Shown: piece by piece, positions 10,928 through 18,674 of the stretch
Numbering within the stretch: position 1 is the stretch's first letter
Layout: every line of letters begins with the position of its first letter
Assembly (NCBI GenBank): GCA_040756655.1
Contig: JBFLYN010000020.1
Coordinates: forward strand, 1 to 57,808
Direction of reading: 5' to 3'
Origin: JBFLYN01 sp040756655
Lineage (GTDB): Bacteria > Bacillota > Sulfobacillia > UBA8153
Length of the DNA stretch: 57,808 nt
Position numbers and translations under genes: made by a program
The notes under the pieces: model-generated
Told to the model about the DNA's origin: nothing
Databases searched by the model: none
The model's input: only the letters and a program-made list of their open reading frames with translations

Positions 10928-11344
10928 ATGGGCGGTTTCAAGAGGATAGCCCTGCGCACGTACGAGATGGCCCGGAACTTCGACACTCGGGAGTTCCTGG
11001 TTTTCGCGGCTGAACAGGACTTCCTTACGGTATACGGAATCACCAGGTATTCGCCCCGCATTGATTTTGCACGGAATTTCCTCGTCGCGGTACACTGTGG
11101 GGTCTGTCCTACCGGGGGCTACCGGGTGACCATTGAGGACATCTTGTGCCGGCAAAACCACGCTACCGTTCGGGTGCGATTCGAGGAACCGGGTCCTGAC
11201 GACGTGGTAACCCTGGTCATAACGTACCCGCAAGACACCGTGCTAGTACCCAAGAACATCTGTTCTAACCAGAGGCAAGCACACTTTTCCTTTGTAGACC
11301 AGCGCGGGAACCACCTGGCCCGCAAGTCCGTCACTATGGAGTGA
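10928..11344 (+). CDS. PrcB C-terminal domain protein
   Basis: The 138-residue protein carries the PrcB_C-type pattern: FLVAVHCGVCPTGGYRVTI, then ATVRVRFEEPGPDDVV, and a tail with a proline-rich beta strand. PrcB was named for a subunit of a Treponema protease complex; in Firmicutes this domain also occurs alone or with S-layer or sporulation proteins. No signal peptide or membrane segment is visible. ATG 10928 has GGAGGGG at 10916-10922. The next gene, a SPOR protein, follows 20 bases downstream, so the two are probably co-transcribed and may act in the same sporulation process. Confidence 0.65.
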   Translation: MGGFKRIALRTYEMARNFDTREFLVFAAEQDFLTVYGITRYSPRIDFARNFLVAVHCGVCPTGGYRVTIEDILCRQNHATVRVRFEEPGPDDVVTLVITYPQDTVLVPKNICSNQRQAHFSFVDQRGNHLARKSVTME

Positions 11345-11364
11345 GACAGAAAGGGGAGTCGACA

Positions 11365-12195
11365 ATGAGGCGAAGGAGTAAGACAGCCGGAAAGCAGAGC
11401 ATGGCTGTGGTTGCCGTGTTCCTGGTCCTGGCTGCGGCGGCGGCAGTGGTAGCTGGCTACTTCCTTGGCCGGGTGGTGATGCAGTTCATCTTTAGCCCCT
11501 CTGAACCGGCTGCCGCTCCGAAACCGCCTGCAACGCCACCTGCACCAACTGTGGCTAAAGTGGATGTGAGCCTGCCCGCCATTACCCTGCACCGGGTGCA
11601 GGTAGGGGCCTTTGGTAATCCCGAAAATGCCGCTGCGCTGGCCAGTGAGATGCAGAAGAAAGGGTTACCGGCTTACGTCATGGGCCCATCGGGAGGCGAC
11701 GCATTCTACCGGGTAGCCTGCGGGCTTTACACCAACAAAGATGCGGCCAACCGCATGGCAGATTCCATAAAGCAGAAAGGCTATCAAGTGTATGTGGGCA
11801 AGCTCGAGATCGGTGCCAAGGCCTTCACCTTGGAGTCCACTGATCAAGCCTACCTGAACAAGGCCAAGGCCGCGTACGAGTACCTGGCGCAGGCCATCTT
11901 CAAGCAGGCGGTAATGTGGGATAACTACCAGCTCAACAAGCGCACCACCCTAAAGGATGATTCGGTTGCCCTGGAAACCGCTGTCCGCGAGCACCACCTG
12001 GCTCTCACTGCCCTGACTCCCCCGGCCGGGCTCTCTGAACGCCACCGTGCGCTCACCGGTATCTATGAGGCGCTGCTCCGTAATGCCGTTGAACTTAGAA
12101 ACTTGATGGAAAAGGGTGCCACCAACCATTACGTGAACTCGGCTATGTTCTTTGTAGAGGCTGTGGAGAAGTATGTGGCTCATACCCTAAGATAG
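11365..12195 (+). CDS. SPOR-domain membrane protein, SpoIIB-like
   Basis: The 276-residue protein has a basic N-terminus, a single transmembrane segment (residues ~14-40), and a proline/alanine-rich linker. A SPOR domain follows (RVQVGAFGNPENAAALASEM ... YRVACGLYTNKDAANRMADSI), then a helical C-terminal region of about 120 residues. SPOR domains bind denuded glycan at division septa. Position between folC and maf matches spoIIB of Bacillus, which also has a SPOR domain and acts in engulfment, so SpoIIB-like is the best guess. ATG 11365 has AAGGGGAG upstream at 11351-11358. A strong terminator follows the gene. Confidence 0.75.
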   Translation: MRRRSKTAGKQSMAVVAVFLVLAAAAAVVAGYFLGRVVMQFIFSPSEPAAAPKPPATPPAPTVAKVDVSLPAITLHRVQVGAFGNPENAAALASEMQKKGLPAYVMGPSGGDAFYRVACGLYTNKDAANRMADSIKQKGYQVYVGKLEIGAKAFTLESTDQAYLNKAKAAYEYLAQAIFKQAVMWDNYQLNKRTTLKDDSVALETAVREHHLALTALTPPAGLSERHRALTGIYEALLRNAVELRNLMEKGATNHYVNSAMFFVEAVEKYVAHTLR

Positions 12196-12214
12196 GAGCT
12201 TTGCAGAGAACCTG

Positions 12215-12248
12215 CGGCCGGCTGTTTCCGTGCACAGCCGGCCGTTTT
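12215..12248 (+). terminator. Strong intrinsic terminator
   Basis: CGGCCGGCTGT (12215-12225) pairs perfectly with ACAGCCGGCCG (12234-12244) and is followed by TTTT. It closes the folC / PrcB / SPOR transcript. From here to the IS end at 12473 I see no gene. Confidence 0.92.
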
Positions 12249-12446
12249 GATCCACGGCGCTGACCTGCTGGCGCAACCCAGGATTTGCCCGCTTTCTCTT
12301 GCCAGCTCATCCGGCCTCGCCCTACGTCTGAGTCACCTCATTGCCCCGGTGAAAGCTGCCAACTGGCCGATGCCTGGCCTCGGCGAGCCTGCTTTTTTTC
12401 CTACGGCAACGGCTGTAGCCTACAGGGCCGGGCGCTGCTATCGTCT

Positions 12447-12469
12447 CACGGCAGATGCCGATTGGTGTC
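12447..12469 (+). repeat. Left copy of diverged IS target duplication
   Basis: CACGGCAGATGCCGATTGG and the following TGTC match 13875-13898 on the other side of the element, with two substitutions and a one-base gap. Long direct repeats of this kind (about 24-29 bp) are known for the IS1202 group. Confidence 0.7.
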
Positions 12470-12472
12470 AAG

Positions 12473-12491
12473 GGACAGTGAAAATGTCACC
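12473..12491 (+). repeat. Left terminal inverted repeat of the IS1202-type element
   Basis: GGACAGTGAAAATGTCACC matches the reverse complement of 13851-13869 (GGACAGTGATGTTGTCACC) at 16 of 19 bases. Confidence 0.85.
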
Positions 12492-12564
12492 TCCTGTCGG
12501 AGTTCGGAGTAGGATCTCTGGTTCGTTGGTCCGTCAGATGTTGTCCTCCGGTTGAGATAAGGTT

Positions 12565-13845
12565 TAGCTAGCTGCGGGTGGTGTTGAACGCTTGACGGCC
12601 GGCTTCAGTGCCGGTTTGCGGGGCACCTTGGGAGTCGTAGGTTTGGGCGCAGGCTCGGCCTTGGGTGGCTCGGTGAAGGTTGGAGCAGGTAGTGCTGGTG
12701 GCCAACCCGCGCACTTAGGGTGCCATCCAGGTGGATGAGTACAGTTACAGAAGTTCTGGTACCTAAGGGCGCAATGGTGCCTTGAGCGGTAACCAGGCCT
12801 GACCCAGGTAGCGGATGACTGAGCCTTTGGCTTTGCGGCTATCGCGCTGGGCCAGGGTGCGCTCAAGATGGCTGGGAGCCGGGCGGTAGGCCGGTTCGGA
12901 ATGGGCAGGCTACACTGCGAAACGTTGGTTGTAGCGGTGAAGGAAGCCCGGAAGGAAGCGGTTGGCGGCTTCGAGGGTAGCCATGCCTTGCCAGCGCAGT
13001 TCTACCAGGAGACGGCTTTGCCGGGTCCTCCGCAAACGTTCGCTGCGGCCCTTGGCCTGGGGAGAGCGAGCGGCAACCTGGTTGATACCCAGTTCGGATA
13101 GCGCCTCACCAAACTGGGTGAAGCCAACCACCCGGCCCTGGAGTTCATCTTCGATGGTGAGCTGGTCCCGCTTGGGCGCAAAGAAGATGCTGTGCCGGTC
13201 GCTGTAGAGGCTTTGAGGAACACCATGGTCCTGGATCACCTGCTGCATGCGGGTGAGATAGGCGTTGAGGGTCTCTTCGGGAGCGAAGACCAGGCCCAGC
13301 ACCTTGCTGGTGGCGTTGTCGATGGCCCCATGCAGGGCAAGTTTGGGACCGCGGTCCTCCAGCCAGGCACAGGGACTGGCGTCGACCTGCACCAGCAGGC
13401 CCTCGCGCGGCATGCGGTCGCGGCAGCGGGTTTTTCGGGGTGCCCGGTGAGTATGGCGGTTAGGGATAGCCGCCTGAGCCAGGATCCGTGCGATGGTCTT
13501 AGCCGACACCGCCACCCGGTGATGTTCCATCAGCAGTTCGCTCATATGTAGACAACTGGCGTCTTTGCAGCCTGACGAGACTATATCCACCACTAACTGG
13601 CCAATGGCGTCAGGAGTGGTATGCCGGGGCTGTCTACCCCGGTTGTCGTGGAGCAAACTTGCTGGGCCCTCCTTGGTGAATGCTTGCTTGAGGCGCTTGA
13701 CCTGACGCTGAGACAGCCCGATCAGCTCTGCAGCTTGGGCACTGGTGAGTTCGCCGGCAACCAGACGTTCCAACACGTATACCCGTCTGGCTTCCTCGGG
13801 GCCCAATAGAAGTCTCCTCTCATAGCGACATTTTCTCAGTCCCAT
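12565..13845 (-). pseudogene. IS1202/ISNCY-family transposase, broken
   Basis: Reading from ATG 13845 on the minus strand gives 311 residues. There is an N-terminal helix-turn-helix (LTSAQAAELIGLSQRQVKRL) and then a DDE integrase core: QVDASPCAWL (first D), YSDRHSIF (second D), and PQAKGRSERL (E). The frame stops at TAG (12907-12909) right after RYNQRFAV, where family members continue for roughly 100 more residues. Homologous-looking sequence (HLERTLAQRDSRKAKGS) continues in the same frame beyond the stop, with further stops near 12770. The DDE core is intact but the C-terminal region is lost. It has the usual IS1202-group architecture. Confidence 0.85.
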
Positions 13846-13850
13846 TACAG

Positions 13851-13869
13851 GGTGACAACATCACTGTCC
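13851..13869 (-). repeat. Right terminal inverted repeat of the IS1202-type element
   Basis: The minus-strand reading GGACAGTGATGTTGTCACC pairs with the left repeat at 12473-12491, with three mismatches in the centre. Confidence 0.85.
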
Positions 13870-13874
13870 GGCTA

Positions 13875-13898
13875 CACGGCAGACGCCGATTAGTTGTC
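13875..13898 (+). repeat. Right copy of diverged IS target duplication
   Basis: This copy matches 12447-12469. It contains the TTGTC part of the -35 box of the rnf promoter, so the insertion target was the rnf promoter region itself. Confidence 0.7.
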
Positions 13899-13922
13899 CT
13901 AGCAGCACTTTTGTGTTAAAAT
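13894..13922 (+). promoter_or_regulatory. Promoter of the rnf operon
   Basis: TTGTCC (13894-13899) and TAAAAT (13917-13922) are separated by 17 bases. The leader from ~13930 to the rnfC start is about 180 bases long, and I see no conserved riboswitch in it. Confidence 0.65.
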
Positions 13923-14121
13923 ACGTTAGTGTTGCGGTGTCTGATAAATGGACAAGACAGAACACGACACATCACGCAGCCTGGGCAGGAATTCTCCTGT
14001 ATGAAGCGAAAACCACTCAAAGTTGGGTGTTCAGTGGAAACGTGACGGAGTATCCTCTGCCAAGTGATGATTTTCACTTCTTGCCGTCATTGTTGCAGTC
14101 AGGGAGGAGCGGTGAAGCTTT

Positions 14122-15462
14122 TTGCGCAGGAAAACCTTTGGGGGAGGCGTACATCCGCCTCACCACAAGAAACTCACAGAAGAACAGGCCATCCGCGACG
14201 CGCGGGAGCCCAAGCTGGTGGTGATCCCGCTCAGCCAGCACCTGGGTGCGCCCGGCAACCCACTGGTACAAAAGGGTGACCAGGTGGCGGTGGGGCAAAA
14301 GATCGGCGACACTGACGCGTATGTGGCCGCACCAGTCCACGCCAGCGTATCCGGGAAGGTCGTCGCCGTGGAGCCGCGCATGCACCCAGCACTGGGCAGG
14401 CCCGAACTGGCCATTGTCATTGAATCCGATGGAGAAGGCCGGGTGCACGAGAGTGTTCAGCCCAAGCCCAGCGTGGATGACCTGGATGCCGATACTATCA
14501 GGAGCCTTATCCGCGAAGCCGGGCTGGCCGGGTTGGGTGGAGCTGCATTCCCAACGGCGGTGAAAGTAAGCCCTCCCAGGAGCAAACCCATAGATACCTT
14601 TGTGCTGAACGGTGCTGAATGCGAGCCGTTCCTCACGGCCGACCATAGGCTCATGGTGGAAGAGGCGCCCGATATAGTGTTTGGGATGAAAGCGCTAATG
14701 AAGGCTATCCCAGTTAGCCGGGGTTTCATCTGTATTGAAGACAACAAGCCCGACGCGGTGCGTGCCATGAAGGAAGCTGTCAGAGGTGAGCCGGGCCTAG
14801 AAGTAGTGGCCCTCGAGACGCGTTACCCCCAGGGCTCGGAAAAACAGATGATCAAGTCCGTGCTGGGACGCGAAGTCCCTCCACCCCCGGGCTTGCCTTT
14901 GGACGTTGGCGTGGTAGTGAATAACGTGGGCACCGCCCACGCTCTGGCTACTGTGCTCAAGACTGGTATGCCATTGGTGGACCGGGTAGTTACAGTGACC
15001 GGACCTGTTATCACCGCCCCGGCCAACCTCCGGGTGAAGCTGGGTACTCTCTTTAGCGATCTTATCGAGCAGTGCGGCGGGTACTCGGCCCTCCCGGGCA
15101 AGCTGATCATGGGCGGGCCCATGATGGGCGTTGCCCAGCACACTGCCGAGGTCCCGGTCATCAAGGGGACTTCAGGCATCCTGGCGTTAGCCGAAAACCA
15201 GGCCTGGGACGGAGACCCCACGCCCTGCATCAAGTGCGCCCGCTGTGTTGATGTTTGCCCTATGCAGTTGGTGCCTGTGTTCATGAGTGCATATGCCGAG
15301 CGGGGGCAGTGGGATATGGCAGACCGCTATAACGCTGCCGACTGCCTGGAATGCGGCTGCTGTTCGTACATCTGCCCGGCGAAAAGACCCCTGGTCCAAA
15401 CCATTCGCCTGGCCAAGCACGAGATTTTGGCCGCCCGCCGCCAGCGGGCCCAGGCCCGGTAG
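14122..15462 (+). CDS. rnfC: Rnf complex subunit RnfC (start region possibly frameshifted)
   Basis: RnfC is the NADH-binding peripheral subunit of the ion-translocating ferredoxin:NAD+ oxidoreductase. The protein (446 residues from TTG 14122) shows the family opening GGVHPPHHKKLTE, a glycine-rich nucleotide/FMN site (GLAGLGGAAFPTAVK, NGAECEPFLTAD), and two [4Fe-4S] motifs (CIKCARCVDVCP and CLECGCCSYICP). The start is uncertain. A good ribosome site (GGGAGGAG, 14102-14109) serves GTG 14112, which begins VKLF but is in another frame. Removing one T from the T5 run at 14119-14123 would restore a VKLLRRKTFGGG start. It is the first gene of a five-gene rnf operon. Confidence 0.93.
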   Translation: MRRKTFGGGVHPPHHKKLTEEQAIRDAREPKLVVIPLSQHLGAPGNPLVQKGDQVAVGQKIGDTDAYVAAPVHASVSGKVVAVEPRMHPALGRPELAIVIESDGEGRVHESVQPKPSVDDLDADTIRSLIREAGLAGLGGAAFPTAVKVSPPRSKPIDTFVLNGAECEPFLTADHRLMVEEAPDIVFGMKALMKAIPVSRGFICIEDNKPDAVRAMKEAVRGEPGLEVVALETRYPQGSEKQMIKSVLGREVPPPPGLPLDVGVVVNNVGTAHALATVLKTGMPLVDRVVTVTGPVITAPANLRVKLGTLFSDLIEQCGGYSALPGKLIMGGPMMGVAQHTAEVPVIKGTSGILALAENQAWDGDPTPCIKCARCVDVCPMQLVPVFMSAYAERGQWDMADRYNAADCLECGCCSYICPAKRPLVQTIRLAKHEILAARRQRAQAR

Positions 15463-15491
15463 CCAGCCCAGCGAAACGGAGGGTTAGTGAA

Positions 15492-16451
15492 GTGGCAGAC
15501 CACAAACTGGTGGTGAGTTCCTCACCTCATCTACGAACTAAAGAGACCACGCCCCGGCTCATGGGTGCGGTACTGTTGGCGCTCCTGCCTGCTGCGCTGG
15601 CCAGCATAGTCCTGTTCGGCCCCCGGGCGCTGGCCGTAATGGCCGTGACCCTTGCGTCGGCACTGGTGGCCGAGGGTCTTTACATGAAGATCGTACGCAA
15701 GCCGGTGACCATCGCCGATGGGAGCGCGGCCATTACCGGCCTGCTCTTGGCGTTCAACATGCCGCCCATGGTACCCCTATGGGTCCCGGTAATCGGCTCC
15801 TTTTTCGCCATCATCGTTGTCAAGCAGTTGTTCGGTGGGCTGGGCCAAAACTTCATGAACCCGGCCCTGGCCGCCCGGGCGTTCTTGCTGGCCGCGTGGC
15901 CCATGTCCATGACCACCGGGTGGGTAGTTCCCTTTGACGGTGTAACTTCGGCCACACCCTTACAGGTTCTCCGCGGGATGGCCAGCGCCAGGCTGCCTGA
16001 GACCTGGGAACTCCTGGTGGGCATGCGGGCGGGAGCCCTGGGTGAGACCTCGGCCGTCGCGCTCTTGCTTGGCGGTTTCTACCTCTTGTGGAAGGGCGTC
16101 ATCGACTGGAGGATCCCCGGCTGCTTCATCGGGACCGTGGCCTTGGTCACGTGGGCTTTCGGCGGCAGTGGCGGGCTGTTCACTGGCAACGTGCTGGCAC
16201 ACACACTCACTGGTGGCCTGTTGCTGGGCGCATTCTTCATGGCCACCGATTATGTGACATCGCCAGTCACCCGGCGAGGGCGGGTAGTCATGGGCATCGG
16301 TTGCGGGCTGATCACCGCGTTGATCAGGCTCTGGGGTGGATTCCCCGAGGGCGTATCCTATTCCATCCTGCTTATGAACGTGGCCACTCCGCTCATTGAT
16401 CGGGCTACCCTGCCGCGGGTATTTGGGCAGCGCCGGGTCAAGGCAGCCTGA
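15492..16451 (+). CDS. rnfD: Rnf complex subunit RnfD
   Basis: RnfD is an integral membrane subunit that carries covalent FMN and takes part in electron transfer and ion pumping. The 319-residue protein has about ten hydrophobic segments. The flavinylation motif is DGVTSATPL, with Thr155 as the expected FMN attachment site. GTG 15492 has GGAGGG at 15479-15484. Only about 20 bases separate it from rnfE. Most rnf operons (order C-D-G-E-A-B) have rnfG at that position; here it is absent. Confidence 0.96.
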   Translation: MADHKLVVSSSPHLRTKETTPRLMGAVLLALLPAALASIVLFGPRALAVMAVTLASALVAEGLYMKIVRKPVTIADGSAAITGLLLAFNMPPMVPLWVPVIGSFFAIIVVKQLFGGLGQNFMNPALAARAFLLAAWPMSMTTGWVVPFDGVTSATPLQVLRGMASARLPETWELLVGMRAGALGETSAVALLLGGFYLLWKGVIDWRIPGCFIGTVALVTWAFGGSGGLFTGNVLAHTLTGGLLLGAFFMATDYVTSPVTRRGRVVMGIGCGLITALIRLWGGFPEGVSYSILLMNVATPLIDRATLPRVFGQRRVKAA

Positions 16452-16473
16452 CGGGAAAGGGAGGTTTGGGCAT

Positions 16474-17094
16474 ATGAACCTGTGGAAGGACTTTTCCAAC
16501 GGGCTCGTACGGGAGAACCCGGTGTTTCGCCTGGTGCTGGGACTCTGTCCGGTGCTGGCAGTTACCACGGCGTTGATGAACGGGTTTTGGATGGGCGTGG
16601 CCGTGATATTTGTGCTCACCTGCTCTAACGTCATTATATCAGTCCTGAGAAACTTCATCCCGGCCCACATCCGCATCCCGTGCTTCATCGTGGTCATAGC
16701 GACCTTTGTGACCATCGTGCAGATGACCATGAACGCCTACCTGCCCGAGATGTACGACATACTGGGGATCTTCGTCCCATTGATCGTGGTCAACTGCATC
16801 ATCCTGGCTAGGGCCGAGGCCTTCGCTTCCAAGAACCGGGTGCTCAATGCAGCGGCCGATGGTATCGGCATGGGCATCGGGTTCACCGTGGCCTTGATGA
16901 TCCTGGGCGCGATCCGGGAATTCCTGGGCACAGGCAACCTGGTTCTCAACGGGACGGCCCTGTTTGGAGGCCCCCTATTTGAGCCGGCCGTCATCATGAT
17001 CATGCCGCCCGGGGCATTCATTACCATGGGCCTGGTGCTAGGGTTGCTCAATGCCATTAGCAACCGGAGCAAGGCCCGGGCCAAAGCCCGTTAA
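16474..17094 (+). CDS. rnfE: Rnf complex subunit RnfE
   Basis: The 206-residue membrane protein starts at ATG 16474 (ribosome site GGGAGG at 16459-16464). It has six hydrophobic segments, and the family patterns NPVFRLVLGLCPVLAVT and ILGIFVPLIVVNCIILARAE are visible. RnfE and RnfA are homologous and pack in inverted topology in the membrane, forming part of the ion path with a shared iron-sulfur centre. Its cysteines (Cys27 in GLCPVL and the one in NCII) match the conserved pair. Confidence 0.96.
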   Translation: MNLWKDFSNGLVRENPVFRLVLGLCPVLAVTTALMNGFWMGVAVIFVLTCSNVIISVLRNFIPAHIRIPCFIVVIATFVTIVQMTMNAYLPEMYDILGIFVPLIVVNCIILARAEAFASKNRVLNAAADGIGMGIGFTVALMILGAIREFLGTGNLVLNGTALFGGPLFEPAVIMIMPPGAFITMGLVLGLLNAISNRSKARAKAR

Positions 17095-17115
17095 CGCAGG
17101 GAGGAGGGATAGGTC

Positions 17116-17706
17116 ATGGAAATCATCGCCATTCTGCTGGGTGGCATACTCATCAATAACCTGGTGTTTGCGCAGTTTCTGGGGCTGTGCCCCTTTGTCG
17201 GAGTGTCCAAACAGGTGGAGACTGCCACCGGTATGAGCGCGGCTGTGGTCTTTGTCATGACTATGGCCGCGGCCGTGACCGCGGCTTTGAACACCCTGGT
17301 GTTGCGGCCGTACGGCCTGCAGTACCTGGAGACGGTCACGTTCATCTTGGTCATAGCTTCGCTGGTGCAATTCGTAGAGACCTTCCTGCGCAAGGCCAGT
17401 CCCGTGTTGCACCGGGCTTTGGGGATCTACTTGCCGCTCATCACTACCAACTGCGCAGTGCTGGGAGCTGCCCTGATCAGCGTGAGGAAGGGCTATAGCA
17501 TTGGGCTGTCGGCAGTAAACGGCCTGGCGGGCTCGCTGGGCTGGAGTCTGGCCATCATCTTGTTTGCCGGTATCCGCGAAAGGCTTGAGCTGGCGGACAT
17601 ACCCGAGTCACTGAAAGGTTTTCCCGTAGCGCTCATCTCGACGGGCCTGATGGCCATAGCCTTCTTGGGCTTCCAGGGCCTGTTCAGGTTCGTCTTCCAA
17701 AGGTAG
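17116..17706 (+). CDS. rnfA: Rnf complex subunit RnfA
   Basis: The 196-residue protein has six membrane segments, with family signatures INNLVFAQFLGLCPFVGVS and GIYLPLITTNCAVLGAAL. The two cysteines in GLCPF and TNCAV are the conserved pair thought to bind the intramembrane [2Fe-2S] centre with RnfE. A GGAGGAGGG ribosome site lies just before ATG 17116. The gene is followed directly by rnfB. Confidence 0.97.
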   Translation: MEIIAILLGGILINNLVFAQFLGLCPFVGVSKQVETATGMSAAVVFVMTMAAAVTAALNTLVLRPYGLQYLETVTFILVIASLVQFVETFLRKASPVLHRALGIYLPLITTNCAVLGAALISVRKGYSIGLSAVNGLAGSLGWSLAIILFAGIRERLELADIPESLKGFPVALISTGLMAIAFLGFQGLFRFVFQR

Positions 17707-17718
17707 GAGGTGCCGGCC

Positions 17719-18531
17719 TTGATCCCAGCGGTCATGAGTTTAGCGGTGATCGGGTTCATCTTCGGGGGTCTTTTGGCCTTCGCCGGGCAAAAGTTCGCCG
17801 TGGAAGAGGATCCCAGGATCGACGAGATCAATAATGTCCTGCCGGGGGCCAACTGCGGCGGGTGCGGTTTTCCGGGTTGCCGCAACTTTGCCGAAGCCGT
17901 GGTCAACGGCAAGGCGCAGGTTGACGGTTGTCCGGTGGGTCGGACACCAGTAGCCGCGGCGGTGGCGGCCATCATGGGCGAGGAGACCAGCGGCAGCGAC
18001 CCGCTGGTGGCCCGGGTCTACTGCCAGGGCAAAGATGGGGTGGCCGTGGATAAGGCCATCTACCGCGGGATTGTCGACTGCGCTGGGGCCGCGGCCCTAT
18101 CGGGCGGTGGACCCAAGGCCTGTCCGGCCGGGTGCCTGGGGCTTGGCTCATGCGAGCGGGCCTGCCCGTTTGATGCCATCAGCATGCAAGAGGGTGTGGC
18201 GGTGGTCGACATCGAGATCTGCACCGGCTGTGGCAAGTGTGTAAAGGTCTGCCCCAAGGGTCTTCTGATCCTAGCTCCCAAGACCAAGCCCGTTCACGTG
18301 TTGTGTCTGAACACCGAACGTGGGGCAGTGGCGCGGAAGAACTGCCAGGTGGCATGCATAGGCTGCCGGGTTTGCGTCCGGGTGTGCAAACCCGGGGCCA
18401 TCACCGTGGACAACAACCTTGCGACCATCAACTACCCTCTTTGCGACGCTTGTGGAGCTTGTGTTGAGAAGTGTCCTACCAAGTGCTTGGTGATGGAGAT
18501 GGGAGAGGGCCAAGCGGCTGCTGCCTCCTAG
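17719..18531 (+). CDS. rnfB: Rnf complex subunit RnfB (polyferredoxin)
   Basis: RnfB is the ferredoxin-docking electron-input subunit. The 270-residue protein has an N-terminal membrane anchor, and the first cluster motif is NCGGCGFPGCRNFAEAV. Further ferredoxin-type motifs follow (CLGLGSCERACPFDA, CTGCGKCVKVCPKG, CIGCRVCVRVCKPG and CDACGACVEKCPTKC), so it should hold several [4Fe-4S] clusters. TTG 17719 was preferred over GTG 17710 because TAGGAGGTG at 17704-17712 overlaps the GTG and is well placed for the TTG. It is the last rnf gene; a weak hairpin follows. Confidence 0.95.
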   Translation: MIPAVMSLAVIGFIFGGLLAFAGQKFAVEEDPRIDEINNVLPGANCGGCGFPGCRNFAEAVVNGKAQVDGCPVGRTPVAAAVAAIMGEETSGSDPLVARVYCQGKDGVAVDKAIYRGIVDCAGAAALSGGGPKACPAGCLGLGSCERACPFDAISMQEGVAVVDIEICTGCGKCVKVCPKGLLILAPKTKPVHVLCLNTERGAVARKNCQVACIGCRVCVRVCKPGAITVDNNLATINYPLCDACGACVEKCPTKCLVMEMGEGQAAAAS

Positions 18532-18555
18532 AAGCAAGATAACATCCCGGGCGGA

Positions 18556-18580
18556 GCGGCGGCACTGCTGCCGCTTTGTC
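18556..18580 (+). terminator. Possible weak terminator after rnfB
   Basis: AGCGGCGGC and GCTGCCGCT form a hairpin with an ACT loop and one mismatch, followed only by TTTGT. Readthrough into apbE is likely. Confidence 0.4.
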
Positions 18581-18674
18581 CAATCGTGAGAGACCGGCCC
18601 CGGTGTTGACGGGGTGTTTGTGTGCGGGCAGCTTGTGGTATGGTAAGACTAAAGGCGAAAGTGGTGGGGAGAAA

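Larger units (their letters stand above)
12473..13869. mobile_element. Decayed IS1202/ISNCY-type insertion sequence
   Basis: The element of about 1.4 kb is bounded by imperfect 19-base inverted repeats (GGACAGTGAAAATGTCACC at 12473-12491; its complement-type partner at 13851-13869). It is flanked by diverged direct repeats. It contains one transposase gene on the minus strand that is interrupted by nonsense changes, so it is no longer able to move by itself. It sits between the SPOR-protein terminator and the rnf operon promoter. Confidence 0.85.

Noticed and set aside
12247..12555. 102-residue plus-strand reading between the SPOR-protein terminator and the IS
   Set aside because: It begins inside the terminator T-run, crosses the IS left repeat and the target duplication, has no ribosome site and resembles no family.
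12868..13551. Plus-strand readings inside the IS1202-type element
   Set aside because: They are antisense shadows of the transposase; the DDE-core protein on the minus strand is clearly the real one.
18604..18650. Possible promoter upstream of apbE (TTGACG with a TATGGT-like box)
   Set aside because: The two boxes are about 27 bases apart, and no well-spaced pair could be assigned.
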